Source: Campylobacterales bacterium (lineage in GTDB: Bacteria; Campylobacterota; Campylobacteria; Campylobacterales; SZUA-545). Taken from it: a stretch of DNA of 12,524 nt. A program made the translations under genes and the position numbers. Under the pieces are notes generated by a model that saw only the letters and a list, made by a program, of their open reading frames with translations, was not told the DNA's origin and did no database searches. Location of the stretch: positions 1 through 12,524 of the forward strand of contig JAOXRY010000437.1 in NCBI GenBank assembly GCA_025800305.1, in the 5' to 3' direction. Shown here one piece after another: positions 1-7,999 of the stretch; position 1 is the first letter of the stretch, and every line of letters starts with the position of its first letter.

Positions 1-498
1 CATCCAATCAGACCAAATTCTATCTGATGAAGCAAAAGGACCAATATCTGCAGGATTAGACATAATTACGTAAAGATGAACAGAAGCTGTGAAAAACATT
101 ATAAAGCCTGTTACAACTTGGTAAAACCATAAAGTAGTATCTCCATGATCCATTAATTTTACATGGGCTCTCATCTTCATAAATGCACTGTAAGTTGTTG
201 GAAATTTCTTTAAAGCTAACGCTCCATGAATTCCAAAAACCACAAATACAACTACAGCAGCAGCCGTTACAAATAACGGCTCTCCACCTTCAAAGATAAA
301 ACTTAGCTCTAAGAATTTTGTAACTGAATACATAAACTCTTTGCCAAGAAGAATACTAGAAACCAGTGCCATATGACCTATCATAAATAGTGCCAAAAAC
401 ACCCCTGTACCTGTTAGCATAGCATCGTATCTAGCAGGTTTTAGACTTGCTTTTCCTTCTGGTGTAACACCAGTAAAGGCTTCTATAACTTTTTCCAA
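1..498 (-). CDS. frdC: Fumarate reductase cytochrome b subunit, 3' end cut by window edge
   Basis: Membrane anchor of quinol:fumarate reductase (or of a succinate dehydrogenase of the same type). It carries two b haems that pass electrons between menaquinone and the FrdA/FrdB subunits. The 166 codons visible contain three hydrophobic segments (about residues 28-50, 72-95 and 122-145). Histidines H42, H91 and H141 sit in the contexts MIGHM, FGIHGAL and SVHLY, matching haem ligands H44, H93 and H143 of the Wolinella protein; the fourth ligand lies beyond the edge. E64 in the KFLEL context matches the Wolinella residue E66. The family is about 250 aa, so roughly 90 residues are missing. The start is TTG at 498-496, preceded by GGAGGAG at good spacing; the next in-frame ATG (residue 27) would remove the conserved GVTPE segment. 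frdA and frdB would be expected further left. The gene lies 57 nt after the malic enzyme and is probably cotranscribed with it. Confidence 0.93.
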   Translation of the reverse strand, partial: MEKVIEAFTGVTPEGKASLKPARYDAMLTGTGVFLALFMIGHMALVSSILLGKEFMYSVTKFLELSFIFEGGEPLFVTAAAVVVFVVFGIHGALALKKFPTTYSAFMKMRAHVKLMDHGDTTLWFYQVVTGFIMFFTASVHLYVIMSNPADIGPFASSDRIWSDWM

Positions 499-555
499 GT
501 TCTCCTCCTCTTTACTTGATTTATTTGATTATAGTTAATCAGACTTATAATTTAA

Positions 556-1848
556 TTAACTTTTAACATGAGTATCATCATTTTCATGGGAATCTAGATA
601 AGCACAATCTCTCAATTGTTTTCTGTATGCCTCTATATCAAAATCTTTAATCGGACTTACACCTTCTTCAACTGCTGCACCAGCAACTGCAGAAGAGATA
701 TAAACTAATAACTCTTTATTAAAAGGTTTAGGAATAATATGAGTCTTTCCATATTCAAGATCCATATCGTTATATGCAGCTTTTACATAATATGGAATTG
801 GTTGTTTAGCCAGTTCTGCAAGAGCTTTTGCAGCTGCCATTTTCATACCTTCTGTGATTTTCTTAGCCTCTACATCTAAAGCTCCTCTAAAAATGTAAGG
901 GAACCCTAGAACATTATTAATCTGGTTTGGATAGTCACTTCTACCTGTTGCAATGATTGCATCATCTCTAACTTCTAAAACCTCTTCTGGCATAATTTCT
1001 GGTGTTGGGTTAGCAAGAGCAAAAATCATAGGTTCTTTTCCCATTGAAGCAACCATATCTTTTGATACAGTTCCACCAACACTTAGACCTAAAAATACAT
1101 CAGCATCAACCATAGCGTCTTTTAAATTATCAACGTCTGTTTCAATAACAAACTCTTTTTTATACTCGTTGAGATCTTCTCTTTTATGGTTAATAACACC
1201 TTTGCTATCACACATAAAGATCTTAGTAACACCTAATTGTTTAAACATTTTTGCACAAGTCATAGCAGAAGCACCAGCTCCTGAGATTACAACTTTAAGA
1301 TCTTTTAGATCTTTGTTTACCAGTTCAGCTCCATTCATTAAAGCTGCTGTTGCAATAATCGCTGTTCCGTGTTGATCATCATGCATAATTGGGATATCTA
1401 CTCTTTTTTGTAGTTCTTTCTCAATTTCAAAACATTTTGGAGCTTTAATATCTTCAAGATTAATACCACCAAAACTTGGGCTTATAGCCGCACAAATATC
1501 AACAAATTTCTTTGGATCTGTCTCATCTACTTCTAAATCCACACCATCAATGTGAGCAAATTTTTTAAATAGTACAACTTTTCCTTCCATAACAGGTTTT
1601 GATGCTAAAGCTCCAATGTCTCCAAGACCTAAAACAGCTGTTCCGTCACTAATCACAGCAACAAGATTACCTTTTGCTGTATATTTATATGCTGCTGATG
1701 GATTTTTTTCGATCACTTGGCATGGTACTGCAACTCCTGGAGAGTATGCAATAGAAAGATCTTTTTGTGTCTCACATCTTGTTCTAAGATCTGTGGCAAT
1801 TTTTCCGCCTTTGTGATAATCTAAGATCTCTTCATCAGTTAATTTCAT
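556..1848 (-). CDS. maeB: Malic enzyme, NAD(P)-dependent, short form without phosphotransacetylase domain
   Basis: Cytoplasmic oxidative decarboxylation of malate to pyruvate and CO2, reducing NAD(P). The 430 aa correspond to the malic-enzyme part of MaeB-type proteins; the C-terminal phosphotransacetylase-like domain of E. coli MaeB (about 760 aa) is absent, as in many bacterial short forms. Visible motifs: YSPGVAVPC with the conserved Tyr at residue 35; PVMEGK with the likely catalytic Lys at 90; EDIKAP (E132, D133) and HDDQHGTA (D157, D158) for the divalent metal and substrate; and the nucleotide-binding GAGASA at 190-195. The strand-2 region CDSKGVI resembles NADP-dependent MaeB, but cofactor choice cannot be decided by eye. 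An AAGGAAAAG Shine-Dalgarno precedes ATG. It sits 43 nt downstream of dctM, which suggests that it handles imported or fumarate-derived malate. The symbol follows the E. coli homologue. Confidence 0.93.
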   Translation of the reverse strand: MKLTDEEILDYHKGGKIATDLRTRCETQKDLSIAYSPGVAVPCQVIEKNPSAAYKYTAKGNLVAVISDGTAVLGLGDIGALASKPVMEGKVVLFKKFAHIDGVDLEVDETDPKKFVDICAAISPSFGGINLEDIKAPKCFEIEKELQKRVDIPIMHDDQHGTAIIATAALMNGAELVNKDLKDLKVVISGAGASAMTCAKMFKQLGVTKIFMCDSKGVINHKREDLNEYKKEFVIETDVDNLKDAMVDADVFLGLSVGGTVSKDMVASMGKEPMIFALANPTPEIMPEEVLEVRDDAIIATGRSDYPNQINNVLGFPYIFRGALDVEAKKITEGMKMAAAKALAELAKQPIPYYVKAAYNDMDLEYGKTHIIPKPFNKELLVYISSAVAGAAVEEGVSPIKDFDIEAYRKQLRDCAYLDSHENDDTHVKS

Positions 1849-1891
1849 TCTTTTCCTTTATTTAAAACTTTTTAAAAAATATTTTTTATTT

Positions 1892-3175
1892 TCATCCACC
1901 GAACATTAAGTTTGGTAACCAAAGACTGATTGCTGGAATATAAGTAACCAATAAAAGCCCAAATAGAATTGTTGCTCCCCAAGGAATCGTATATATAAAT
2001 ACATCTTTTAAGCTTACTCCAGTAATTCCACTTGTTACAAATAAGTTAAGTCCAACAGGAGGAGAAATCATTCCTAACTCCATATTCACAACTATAATTA
2101 TACCAAAATGGATAGGATCAATTCCTAGTGCTGTAGCTACTGGAAATAGTAGTGGTACCATAATCATAATAATTGCACTTGGCTCCATAAAGTTACCAGC
2201 TACAATCAATAGAATATTTACAATAATTAAAAACATAATTGCATTTACATTCCACTCTAAAAGAGTATTTGTAATTGCTTGAGGTACATTCTCAATTGTT
2301 AAAAAATGTGCAAAAATCATCGCATTTGCAATAATAAACATAATCATTGCACTTGTCTTTGCAGACTCTAAAAACAGTGTGTAAAGATCTTTCCACTTAA
2401 TATCTCTGTAGATAAACATAGAAACAAAAAATGCCCAAACTGCTGCGACTGCTGCTGCTTCTGTTGGAGTAAAAATACCACCGTAGATACCACCAATAAC
2501 AATAACAATTGTCATAAGTGCCCATCCAGCGTTACCCATTTTCTTTACTCTTGTTTTGAAGTTTTCTGGCTCTGTTCTTTCAAAACCTAATCTTCTTGCA
2601 CCGATATATGTAACAATCATCATCATTGCACCAATCATGATTCCAGGAACAACACCTGCCATGAAAAGTTTACCAATAGATACTTCTGCAGTTACACCAT
2701 AAACAATCATAACAATTGATGGTGGAATTAAAATTCCTAAACTACCTGCTGTTGCGACTGTACCAATTGCATACTTCTTTGGATAACCTGCTTGTTGAAT
2801 CGCTCCAAACATAATTGAACCAATCGCAACAACTGTCGCAGGAGAGCTTCCAGAAACTGCCGCAAAAATAATACTTGCAAAAATCGCCGCCATTGGAAGA
2901 CCACCTGGTAAGTGACCAACAACAGATTTTGCAAATTCGATGATTCTTTGTGCTGAACTTCCTTTACTTAGAAGCTGACCAGCTAAAATAAACATTGGAA
3001 TTGCCATAAGTGAGTAGTGTTCAACCTTCTCAAACATCATTGCTGATACTTCGATTGGGTTAATATCTGTAAAAAATACTAAAGTTGCAAAAGTTGATGC
3101 ACCAAGTGCAATTGCAATAGGAGCACCTACAACTAATAAAAAGAAAAATAAGATAAATAAAATTCCTACACTCAT
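1892..3175 (-). CDS. dctM: TRAP C4-dicarboxylate transporter, large permease subunit DctM
   Basis: Large membrane subunit of a tripartite ATP-independent periplasmic transporter, carrying the translocation path and driven by an ion gradient. The 427 aa are the usual family length and are hydrophobic throughout, with about twelve membrane segments. Typical DctM stretches are visible: GAPIAIALG near residue 18, SGSSPATVVAIGS near 108-120, GSLGILIPPSIVMIVYG near 142-158, GGIFTPTEAAAVAA near 233-246, and the C-terminal GMISPPVGLNLF. The gene overlaps dctQ through an ATGA junction, and GGGAG lies 7 nt before the ATG, so translation is probably coupled. The order P-Q-M is the common TRAP layout. 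A C4-dicarboxylate substrate is inferred from family similarity and from the malic enzyme and frdC next door. Confidence 0.95.
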   Translation of the reverse strand: MSVGILFILFFFLLVVGAPIAIALGASTFATLVFFTDINPIEVSAMMFEKVEHYSLMAIPMFILAGQLLSKGSSAQRIIEFAKSVVGHLPGGLPMAAIFASIIFAAVSGSSPATVVAIGSIMFGAIQQAGYPKKYAIGTVATAGSLGILIPPSIVMIVYGVTAEVSIGKLFMAGVVPGIMIGAMMMIVTYIGARRLGFERTEPENFKTRVKKMGNAGWALMTIVIVIGGIYGGIFTPTEAAAVAAVWAFFVSMFIYRDIKWKDLYTLFLESAKTSAMIMFIIANAMIFAHFLTIENVPQAITNTLLEWNVNAIMFLIIVNILLIVAGNFMEPSAIIMIMVPLLFPVATALGIDPIHFGIIIVVNMELGMISPPVGLNLFVTSGITGVSLKDVFIYTIPWGATILFGLLLVTYIPAISLWLPNLMFGG

Positions 3176-3759
3176 AGTAAACTCCCTGTTTTTTTCTCTA
3201 CTTCTTTAAGAAGCTCTTCATTTTCTCCTTCAGCCATTTGCTGAACGATCATCTCTGCTTCACTTTTTTTCAGAACATTTTCTGGAGCAGTCATAATTAC
3301 TTCATATAATTTTTCACCTACTCTGTAAGCTGCAAAAAAGAAAGATACAGGAATAACAAGATATACAATCCACATTGGCATTTCCAAGTCAACAGACATC
3401 TCTTCTAACTCATGAACAAAAATCACATACTCATAACCGTAATAACCTACAGCTAGTAAAAATAGTAGTGTTATTGTGTGAGAAACAATCATTAAAATCT
3501 TTGCTGTAACAGGATTAACCTTTTCCAACATGATGCTTACACCAATATGAGCATCTTGCTTAAAACAGTAAGCTGCCCCAAAAAAGACGCTCCAAAGAAA
3601 AAGGTATGTAGTAAGTTCCGACGCCCACGTAAGTGAGCTGTCGAAAACATATCTTGCTACAACATTTCCAAATGCCAAGGCTACACCACCGCTAATACCA
3701 AAGGCTGCGATATTTCTATTGATAAAGCCTATTATCCTATCTAATGTTGTAAATATCAT
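3172..3759 (-). CDS. dctQ: TRAP transporter small permease subunit DctQ
   Basis: Small membrane subunit that associates with DctM in a TRAP transporter. The 195 aa hold four hydrophobic segments, at about residues 15-35, 45-65, 85-108 and 128-148. A hydrophilic, Glu-rich C-terminal tail of about 45 residues follows; it is somewhat longer than in typical DctQ proteins and is probably cytoplasmic. The WASELTTYLFLWSVFFGAAYCF region is the recognisable DctQ segment. The ATG follows the dctP stop by 3 nt. No strong Shine-Dalgarno is seen in the dctP end, so translation is probably coupled to dctP. The stop TGA overlaps the ATG of dctM. Confidence 0.93.
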   Translation of the reverse strand: MIFTTLDRIIGFINRNIAAFGISGGVALAFGNVVARYVFDSSLTWASELTTYLFLWSVFFGAAYCFKQDAHIGVSIMLEKVNPVTAKILMIVSHTITLLFLLAVGYYGYEYVIFVHELEEMSVDLEMPMWIVYLVIPVSFFFAAYRVGEKLYEVIMTAPENVLKKSEAEMIVQQMAEGENEELLKEVEKKTGSLL

Positions 3760-3762
3760 AAT

Positions 3763-4758
3763 TTATTTCGCTTCTAAAGCGCCCTCAATTAAATCTTTAC
3801 CGATTTTTTTCTTGCTGTAGAATTTAGAGTAAATTGGACTAACAGCATCTTTCCAAGCTTGGACCTCTTTTTTAGATAGTACATGAACATCTAACTTACC
3901 AGTTTTCTTAGCATAAGCTTTAATTTTTGCTAATTGCTCGTTGTTAAGCTCTTCTGCCCACATTCTCTCTTTTTCTGTTGCTTCGTTCATTGCTTGAACA
4001 ACTTTTCCTTGAAGATCTCTTGGTAATGACTTCCAGAATTTTTTAGACATAACAACTAAATAACCTAAATAACCGTGGTTTGTCAGTGTTAGGTGTCTTT
4101 GAACTTCGTGGAATTTTTTTGTATAGATGTTTGAGTTTGTATTCTCTTGACCATCGATTACACCTTGTTGAAGACCTGAATAAACCTCAGAGAAAGGCAT
4201 CATTTGAGGATTAGCTTTTACTGCTTGGAACTGAGCTTCTAAAACTTTAGAACTCATAATTCTAAACTTTTGACCTTTTGCATCACTAGGTTTAATTAGT
4301 GGTGTACTTCTTGAAGTTGAAAGTTGTTTGAAGTGGTTATCCCAAAAACTTAAAGCGATAAAACCTTTTTTGTTTACCATTTGCTTTAACTTCTCACCAA
4401 CTTTTCCATCTTGAACTTTATGTAAGTGATCCATATTGTCAAATAGAAAAGGTAAATCAAATAGTGCAAGTTGTGGAACAAGTTTTCCAAATTTTGAGAA
4501 ACTTGGTGCTGCCATTTGAATTGAATTAAGTCTTAGTGCTTTAAGTGCTGCACTATCTTTATATAACTGAGAAGATGGATATACCTGTACATCGATTCTT
4601 CCTCCTGAAAGCTCTTCTAACCTTTTTTCAAAGTAATCTGCCGCTTTTCCCTTTGGCGTGTTAGAACTAACAACGTGACTGAACTTTAACGTATACTCTG
4701 CCGCCATTACTGACGTAGCAACCATTGCTGTTGCAACTAAACCCTTTAAAACTTTCAT
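3763..4758 (-). CDS. dctP: TRAP C4-dicarboxylate periplasmic binding protein DctP
   Basis: Periplasmic solute receptor that delivers C4-dicarboxylates (succinate, fumarate, malate) to DctQM. The 331 aa begin with a Sec signal peptide: MKVLKG, a short hydrophobic core, then an AA end at about residues 19-20, with the mature protein starting near EYTLKFSHV. The conserved substrate-carboxylate arginine is probably R166 in QKFRIMSS, and the later QQGVIDGQEN stretch is also a family hallmark. The ATG is preceded by AAGGAG at good spacing. It is the first gene of the minus-strand cluster and faces a 286-bp intergenic region with repeated elements. In relatives, dct transporters are often controlled by a DctS/DctR-type two-component pair; no such pair lies in this window. 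Confidence 0.95.
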   Translation of the reverse strand: MKVLKGLVATAMVATSVMAAEYTLKFSHVVSSNTPKGKAADYFEKRLEELSGGRIDVQVYPSSQLYKDSAALKALRLNSIQMAAPSFSKFGKLVPQLALFDLPFLFDNMDHLHKVQDGKVGEKLKQMVNKKGFIALSFWDNHFKQLSTSRSTPLIKPSDAKGQKFRIMSSKVLEAQFQAVKANPQMMPFSEVYSGLQQGVIDGQENTNSNIYTKKFHEVQRHLTLTNHGYLGYLVVMSKKFWKSLPRDLQGKVVQAMNEATEKERMWAEELNNEQLAKIKAYAKKTGKLDVHVLSKKEVQAWKDAVSPIYSKFYSKKKIGKDLIEGALEAK

Positions 4759-4813
4759 TTTAAACTCCTTATTTAATTAACAATTTAAGTTTAAAATAAA
4801 GATATGTATAAAT

Positions 4814-4916
4814 TGTGTAGGAATTGAAGAAATTTTGATATTTCCACACACCAAGTTGATTAAACTTTTAGAATCCTACCTTGTTGACACACTTGTAATC
4901 TATCATGTGGACATAT
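4814..4916. repeat. Repeated TGTGGAnATAT-like elements upstream of dctP
   Basis: Three related elements: TGTGTAGGAATT on the plus strand at 4814-4825; TGTGTGGAAATATC on the minus strand at 4850-4837; TGTGGACATAT on the plus strand at 4906-4916. The second and third share 10 of 11 bases in opposite orientation. The first two face each other as an inverted repeat just upstream of the proposed dctP -10. They may bind a regulator of the dicarboxylate cluster. This is pattern reading by eye only and the AT-rich background makes chance similarity possible. Confidence 0.35.
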
Positions 4917-5021
4917 TGGATTTTGTGGTGATAATGTTTATTCTGACGATGACAATTGTTAAAATAAGATATATGCATAAATTACAGACTCTACATTTTT
5001 AATAAAAATTACCAATTAGGA

Positions 5022-5039
5022 TATAGTTTATTATATAAT
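5022..5039 (+). promoter_or_regulatory. Candidate -10 boxes of the ABC-MFS unit, very close to the start codon
   Basis: TATAGT (5022-5027) and a consensus TATAAT (5034-5039) precede the ATG at 5045. Use of the second box would start the transcript at or within a few bases of the ATG, giving a leaderless mRNA. Use of the first gives a leader of about 10 nt. No Shine-Dalgarno is visible in the bases before the ATG. No convincing -35 is seen; TTACCA at 5009-5014 is 19 nt from the second box. Confidence 0.4.
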
Positions 5040-5044
5040 CCCAA

Positions 5045-6823
5045 ATGACTTTGGAAAAATTTAATATAAATCTTAAAACAATCTGGTTCCTTATGAAGAA
5101 GCAAAAAAGACCTCTTATTATAGGTCAGTTTGTCACTCTTCTTGCTATTTTAGTTAGTATTCCTATACCTTTGATGTTACCTGTTTTGGTTGATGAAGTT
5201 TTACTTAATAAACCTGATATTTTTGTTGGAACAATAGACACTCTCTTTGGAAAGGGAAGTCCTTTTTACTATGTAGCTGTAGTAACTTTAGCTGTCATAA
5301 TCTTAAGGTTTTTCTATTTTATGATGACAGTAGTCATCGCCAAGATCTTTACAGCAATTTCTAAAAACATTATCTATGAAATTAGAGTCAAAGTCATTGA
5401 GTATTTAAAAACGGTCTCAATGAATGAGTATGAATCTTTAGGAAGTGGAAAAATTGGTGCTAATCTTATTACTGATGTAAATACATTGGATTTATTTATT
5501 ATTACAGGTTCAGGTAAGCTTGTAGCTTCTGCTCTTACTCTTTTGGCAATTGGAATTATAATGATTGCAATCCATCCTGTTTTAGGACTATTAATCATTA
5601 CAATTCAACCTATTATTATGATGATAAGTAAAAAGATCTCAAAAAGTGTTACTCATCTCAAAAAAGAAGAGAACCAATCAATTGAAGAGTTTCAAGAAGA
5701 TGTGGGAGAGGTCTTGGAACTTTATGGACAAATTAAGGCAAGTAATAAAGAAGAAGAATTTTTTAACAGAACAATAAAACTAGCAAAAGATGTAAAAGAC
5801 ACTTCCAATAACTACGGATACAAAAGTGTTGCTGCAGAAAAATTCTCTTTCACACTTTTTCTTTCAGTTTTTGAAATACTCCGTGCCAGTGGACTGATAT
5901 TGGTTGCTTATTCAGATCTTAGTATCGGAATGATGTTTGCCATGTTTGGCTATATCTGGTTTATCATGACACCAATTCAAGATCTTCTCTCTATGCAATA
6001 CTCCTACGCATCAGCAAAAGGGGCAATGGAAAGACTTAATAAAATCTTTGAGCTAGGACAAGAACCTAACGGAGAAAAAACTCTAGATAGTAAAAACGGA
6101 ATAAATATCAACATTAAAGATCTAATTTTTTCTTACAACAAAGACAAAACAATCCTATCAAAGATCTCAATGATAATTCCTTTCAAAGAAAAAGTAGCCC
6201 TAATAGGAGCAAGCGGAAGTGGAAAAACAACTCTAGCTCAAATTATTGCAGGATTCTATACCAAAGACAATGGAGATCTACTTTTTAATCAAATACCAAT
6301 TGAAAACTTGGAAAAAAGATCTATAAGAGAGTCTATCTTTCTTGTTTTACAAATGCCAATTTTATTTAATAACACTCTCCGTTTTAATATCACAATGGGA
6401 GATGAGAGTATTACAGATGAAGAGATCTATAAAGCACTGGAAATTGCCCAACTAAAAGATGTAATAGAAAAAATGAGCGAAGGATTAGATACTGTTGTTG
6501 GTCGCCATGGAATCCGTCTATCAGGAGGACAAAGACAGAGAATCTCTATAGCAAGAATGATTATTGCAGATCCTAAAGTTGTTATCTTTGATGAGTCGAC
6601 CTCAGCTTTAGATGTTCATGTTGAAGCTATGATTTTTGAATCTTTAAAACCTATATTAAAAGATAAAACTGTCATTACTATTGCCCATAGATTAAGTACT
6701 GTTAAAAATGCTGATAGGGTTTTTGTCCTTGATGAAGGAAAACTGGTTCAAGAAGGAAGCCATAAAGAACTTGAAGATGAACAAGGACACTATTTGGAGT
6801 TTGTAAAGAAACAACTTGTTTAG
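5045..6823 (+). CDS. ABC exporter half-transporter (MsbA-like, fused membrane and ATPase domains)
   Basis: Inner-membrane type IV (exporter-fold) ABC protein expected to act as a dimer; the substrate is unknown. The 592 aa contain a six-helix membrane domain over about residues 20-320 and an ATPase domain over about 350-590. Visible ATPase motifs: Walker A GASGSGKT at 388-395, Q-loop Gln 436, signature LSGGQ at 492-496, Walker B ending in D516-E517, D-loop SALD, and the switch His 548 in IAHRLS. All key residues are intact, so it should be active. There is no N-terminal peptidase domain. The ATG at 5045 has no Shine-Dalgarno; the next Met, residue 17, does not either. The MFS gene follows by 12 nt, implying a shared transcript. 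It could export a lipid, peptide or drug; MsbA itself is less likely without lipid A genes nearby. Confidence 0.9.
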   Translation: MTLEKFNINLKTIWFLMKKQKRPLIIGQFVTLLAILVSIPIPLMLPVLVDEVLLNKPDIFVGTIDTLFGKGSPFYYVAVVTLAVIILRFFYFMMTVVIAKIFTAISKNIIYEIRVKVIEYLKTVSMNEYESLGSGKIGANLITDVNTLDLFIITGSGKLVASALTLLAIGIIMIAIHPVLGLLIITIQPIIMMISKKISKSVTHLKKEENQSIEEFQEDVGEVLELYGQIKASNKEEEFFNRTIKLAKDVKDTSNNYGYKSVAAEKFSFTLFLSVFEILRASGLILVAYSDLSIGMMFAMFGYIWFIMTPIQDLLSMQYSYASAKGAMERLNKIFELGQEPNGEKTLDSKNGININIKDLIFSYNKDKTILSKISMIIPFKEKVALIGASGSGKTTLAQIIAGFYTKDNGDLLFNQIPIENLEKRSIRESIFLVLQMPILFNNTLRFNITMGDESITDEEIYKALEIAQLKDVIEKMSEGLDTVVGRHGIRLSGGQRQRISIARMIIADPKVVIFDESTSALDVHVEAMIFESLKPILKDKTVITIAHRLSTVKNADRVFVLDEGKLVQEGSHKELEDEQGHYLEFVKKQLV

Positions 6824-6835
6824 TGTAGGGTTATT

Positions 6836-7999
6836 TTGAAGAAACTTTTAAGCTCAAAAGAGGCTCTTTTATATGTAATGACCATCTCAATGGTTATCTC
6901 TTTTTCAGTTTGGATGAGCCTTCTAAATAACTTCACTGTAGAAGTTGCAAACTTTGATGGAAGCCAAATCGGGATACTACAAAGCCTTCGTGAAATCCCA
7001 GGTTTTCTAGCCTTCACTGTGATTTTAGTAATTGTAGTCATTGCTCAACAACGACTTGTCTATCTCTCTATTATGACACTAGGACTAGGAACTCTTTTAA
7101 CTGGTTTTTTCCCCAGTCAAATTGGACTTTTTACAACAACAGTGATTATGTCCATTGGGTTTCATTACCTTGAAACTTTGAATCAATCTCTCTCACTGCA
7201 GTGGCTTGATAAAAAAAGAGCCCCTATTGTTCTGGGAAAACTCTCTGCAACAAAGTCTTTTACAGGACTTGCCGTTTTTATTTTGATCTATATCTTAATG
7301 AACTACTACTCCTTAGAGTATAAGTATGTTTATCTCATATTTGGAGGAACATCTTTTCTTATTGGCGTATTAGCATGGTATTTTTTCACCCACTTTAAAG
7401 AAAGAGTCCCTCAAGAAAAGAAAATCCGTTTGAAAAAAGAGTATTGGCTCTTTTATCTTCTCACATTTTTAGCTGGTGCAAGAAGACAGATTTTTGTGGT
7501 TTTTGCAGGATTTTTGCTTGTTGAAAAGTTTGGTGTTGATATTCATAATATGGTGATTTTACTTTTTGCCAACTCAATTTTAAATATCTACCTTGCACCA
7601 AAAATCGGAAAATTCATAGTCTCATTTGGAGAAAGGATCACTCTAAAGTTAGAGTACTTAGGACTAATAATAGTCTTTGTCTCTTATGCTTTTGTTGATA
7701 GTGTCTATATCGCTTTTGCTCTGTACATTGTGGATCATCTTCTTTTCTCCATGGCTATTGCATTAAAGACATATTTCCAAAAAATAGCAGATGAAAAAGA
7801 TATTGCCAGTGCTTCAGCAGTTTCATTTACAATCAATCATATTGCTGCTGTATTTCTACCATTTATACTAGGGTTTATATGGCTAACATCTCCTTCTATG
7901 GTATTTTTAATTGGTGCTGGGATTGGTGGGTTATCTTTGGTTCTTTCTTTTTTGATACCGAAAGATCCAAAAAGAGGAAATGAGACGACTTTGGTTTAA
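6836..7999 (+). CDS. MFS family permease
   Basis: Predicted secondary transporter in the inner membrane, 387 aa with 11-12 hydrophobic segments. The first half runs to about residue 185. A basic central loop follows (HFKERVPQEKKIRLKKE, about 187-203), then the second half. A degenerate MFS motif-A-like stretch is seen at about 252-270 (APKIGKF, then FGERI). The start is TTG at 6836 with AGGG a few bases upstream; it lies 12 nt after the ABC stop, so the two are probably coupled. Substrate not recognised: the protein could be an efflux pump or a helper of the ABC exporter. The stop codon overlaps the stop of the convergent nucleotidyltransferase gene by 4 nt (TTAA). Confidence 0.85.
   Translation: MKKLLSSKEALLYVMTISMVISFSVWMSLLNNFTVEVANFDGSQIGILQSLREIPGFLAFTVILVIVVIAQQRLVYLSIMTLGLGTLLTGFFPSQIGLFTTTVIMSIGFHYLETLNQSLSLQWLDKKRAPIVLGKLSATKSFTGLAVFILIYILMNYYSLEYKYVYLIFGGTSFLIGVLAWYFFTHFKERVPQEKKIRLKKEYWLFYLLTFLAGARRQIFVVFAGFLLVEKFGVDIHNMVILLFANSILNIYLAPKIGKFIVSFGERITLKLEYLGLIIVFVSYAFVDSVYIAFALYIVDHLLFSMAIALKTYFQKIADEKDIASASAVSFTINHIAAVFLPFILGFIWLTSPSMVFLIGAGIGGLSLVLSFLIPKDPKRGNETTLV

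Larger units (their letters stand above)
4759..5044. promoter_or_regulatory. Divergent intergenic region between dctP and the ABC exporter gene
   Basis: 286 bp without a credible gene. On the minus strand a plausible -10 for dctP, TATACA, lies at 4810-4805 and would give a leader of about 38 nt. On the plus strand TATAAT at 5034-5039 and TATAGT at 5022-5027 are the candidate -10 boxes for the ABC gene. Between them are TGTG-containing repeats, listed separately. No sigma-54 GG/GC pattern was recognised. Confidence 0.6.

Noticed and set aside
953..1375. 140-codon plus-strand open frame
   Set aside because: Antisense shadow of the well-supported malic enzyme gene; no ribosome-binding site and composition of a reversed coding frame.
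1616..1816. 66-codon plus-strand open frame
   Set aside because: Also lies wholly antisense to the malic enzyme, with no family resemblance.
2737..2934. 65-codon minus-strand open frame
   Set aside because: Out-of-frame shadow inside dctM, low-complexity Gln/Leu-rich translation.
4881..4906. TTGACA at 4884-4889 followed by TATCAT as a sigma-70 promoter
   Set aside because: The two boxes are only 11 nt apart, too short for a functional spacer.
5374..5598. 74-codon minus-strand open frame
   Set aside because: Antisense to the membrane domain of the ABC exporter; no independent support.
6820..7041. 73-codon minus-strand open frame
   Set aside because: Antisense to the start of the MFS gene; nothing recognisable.
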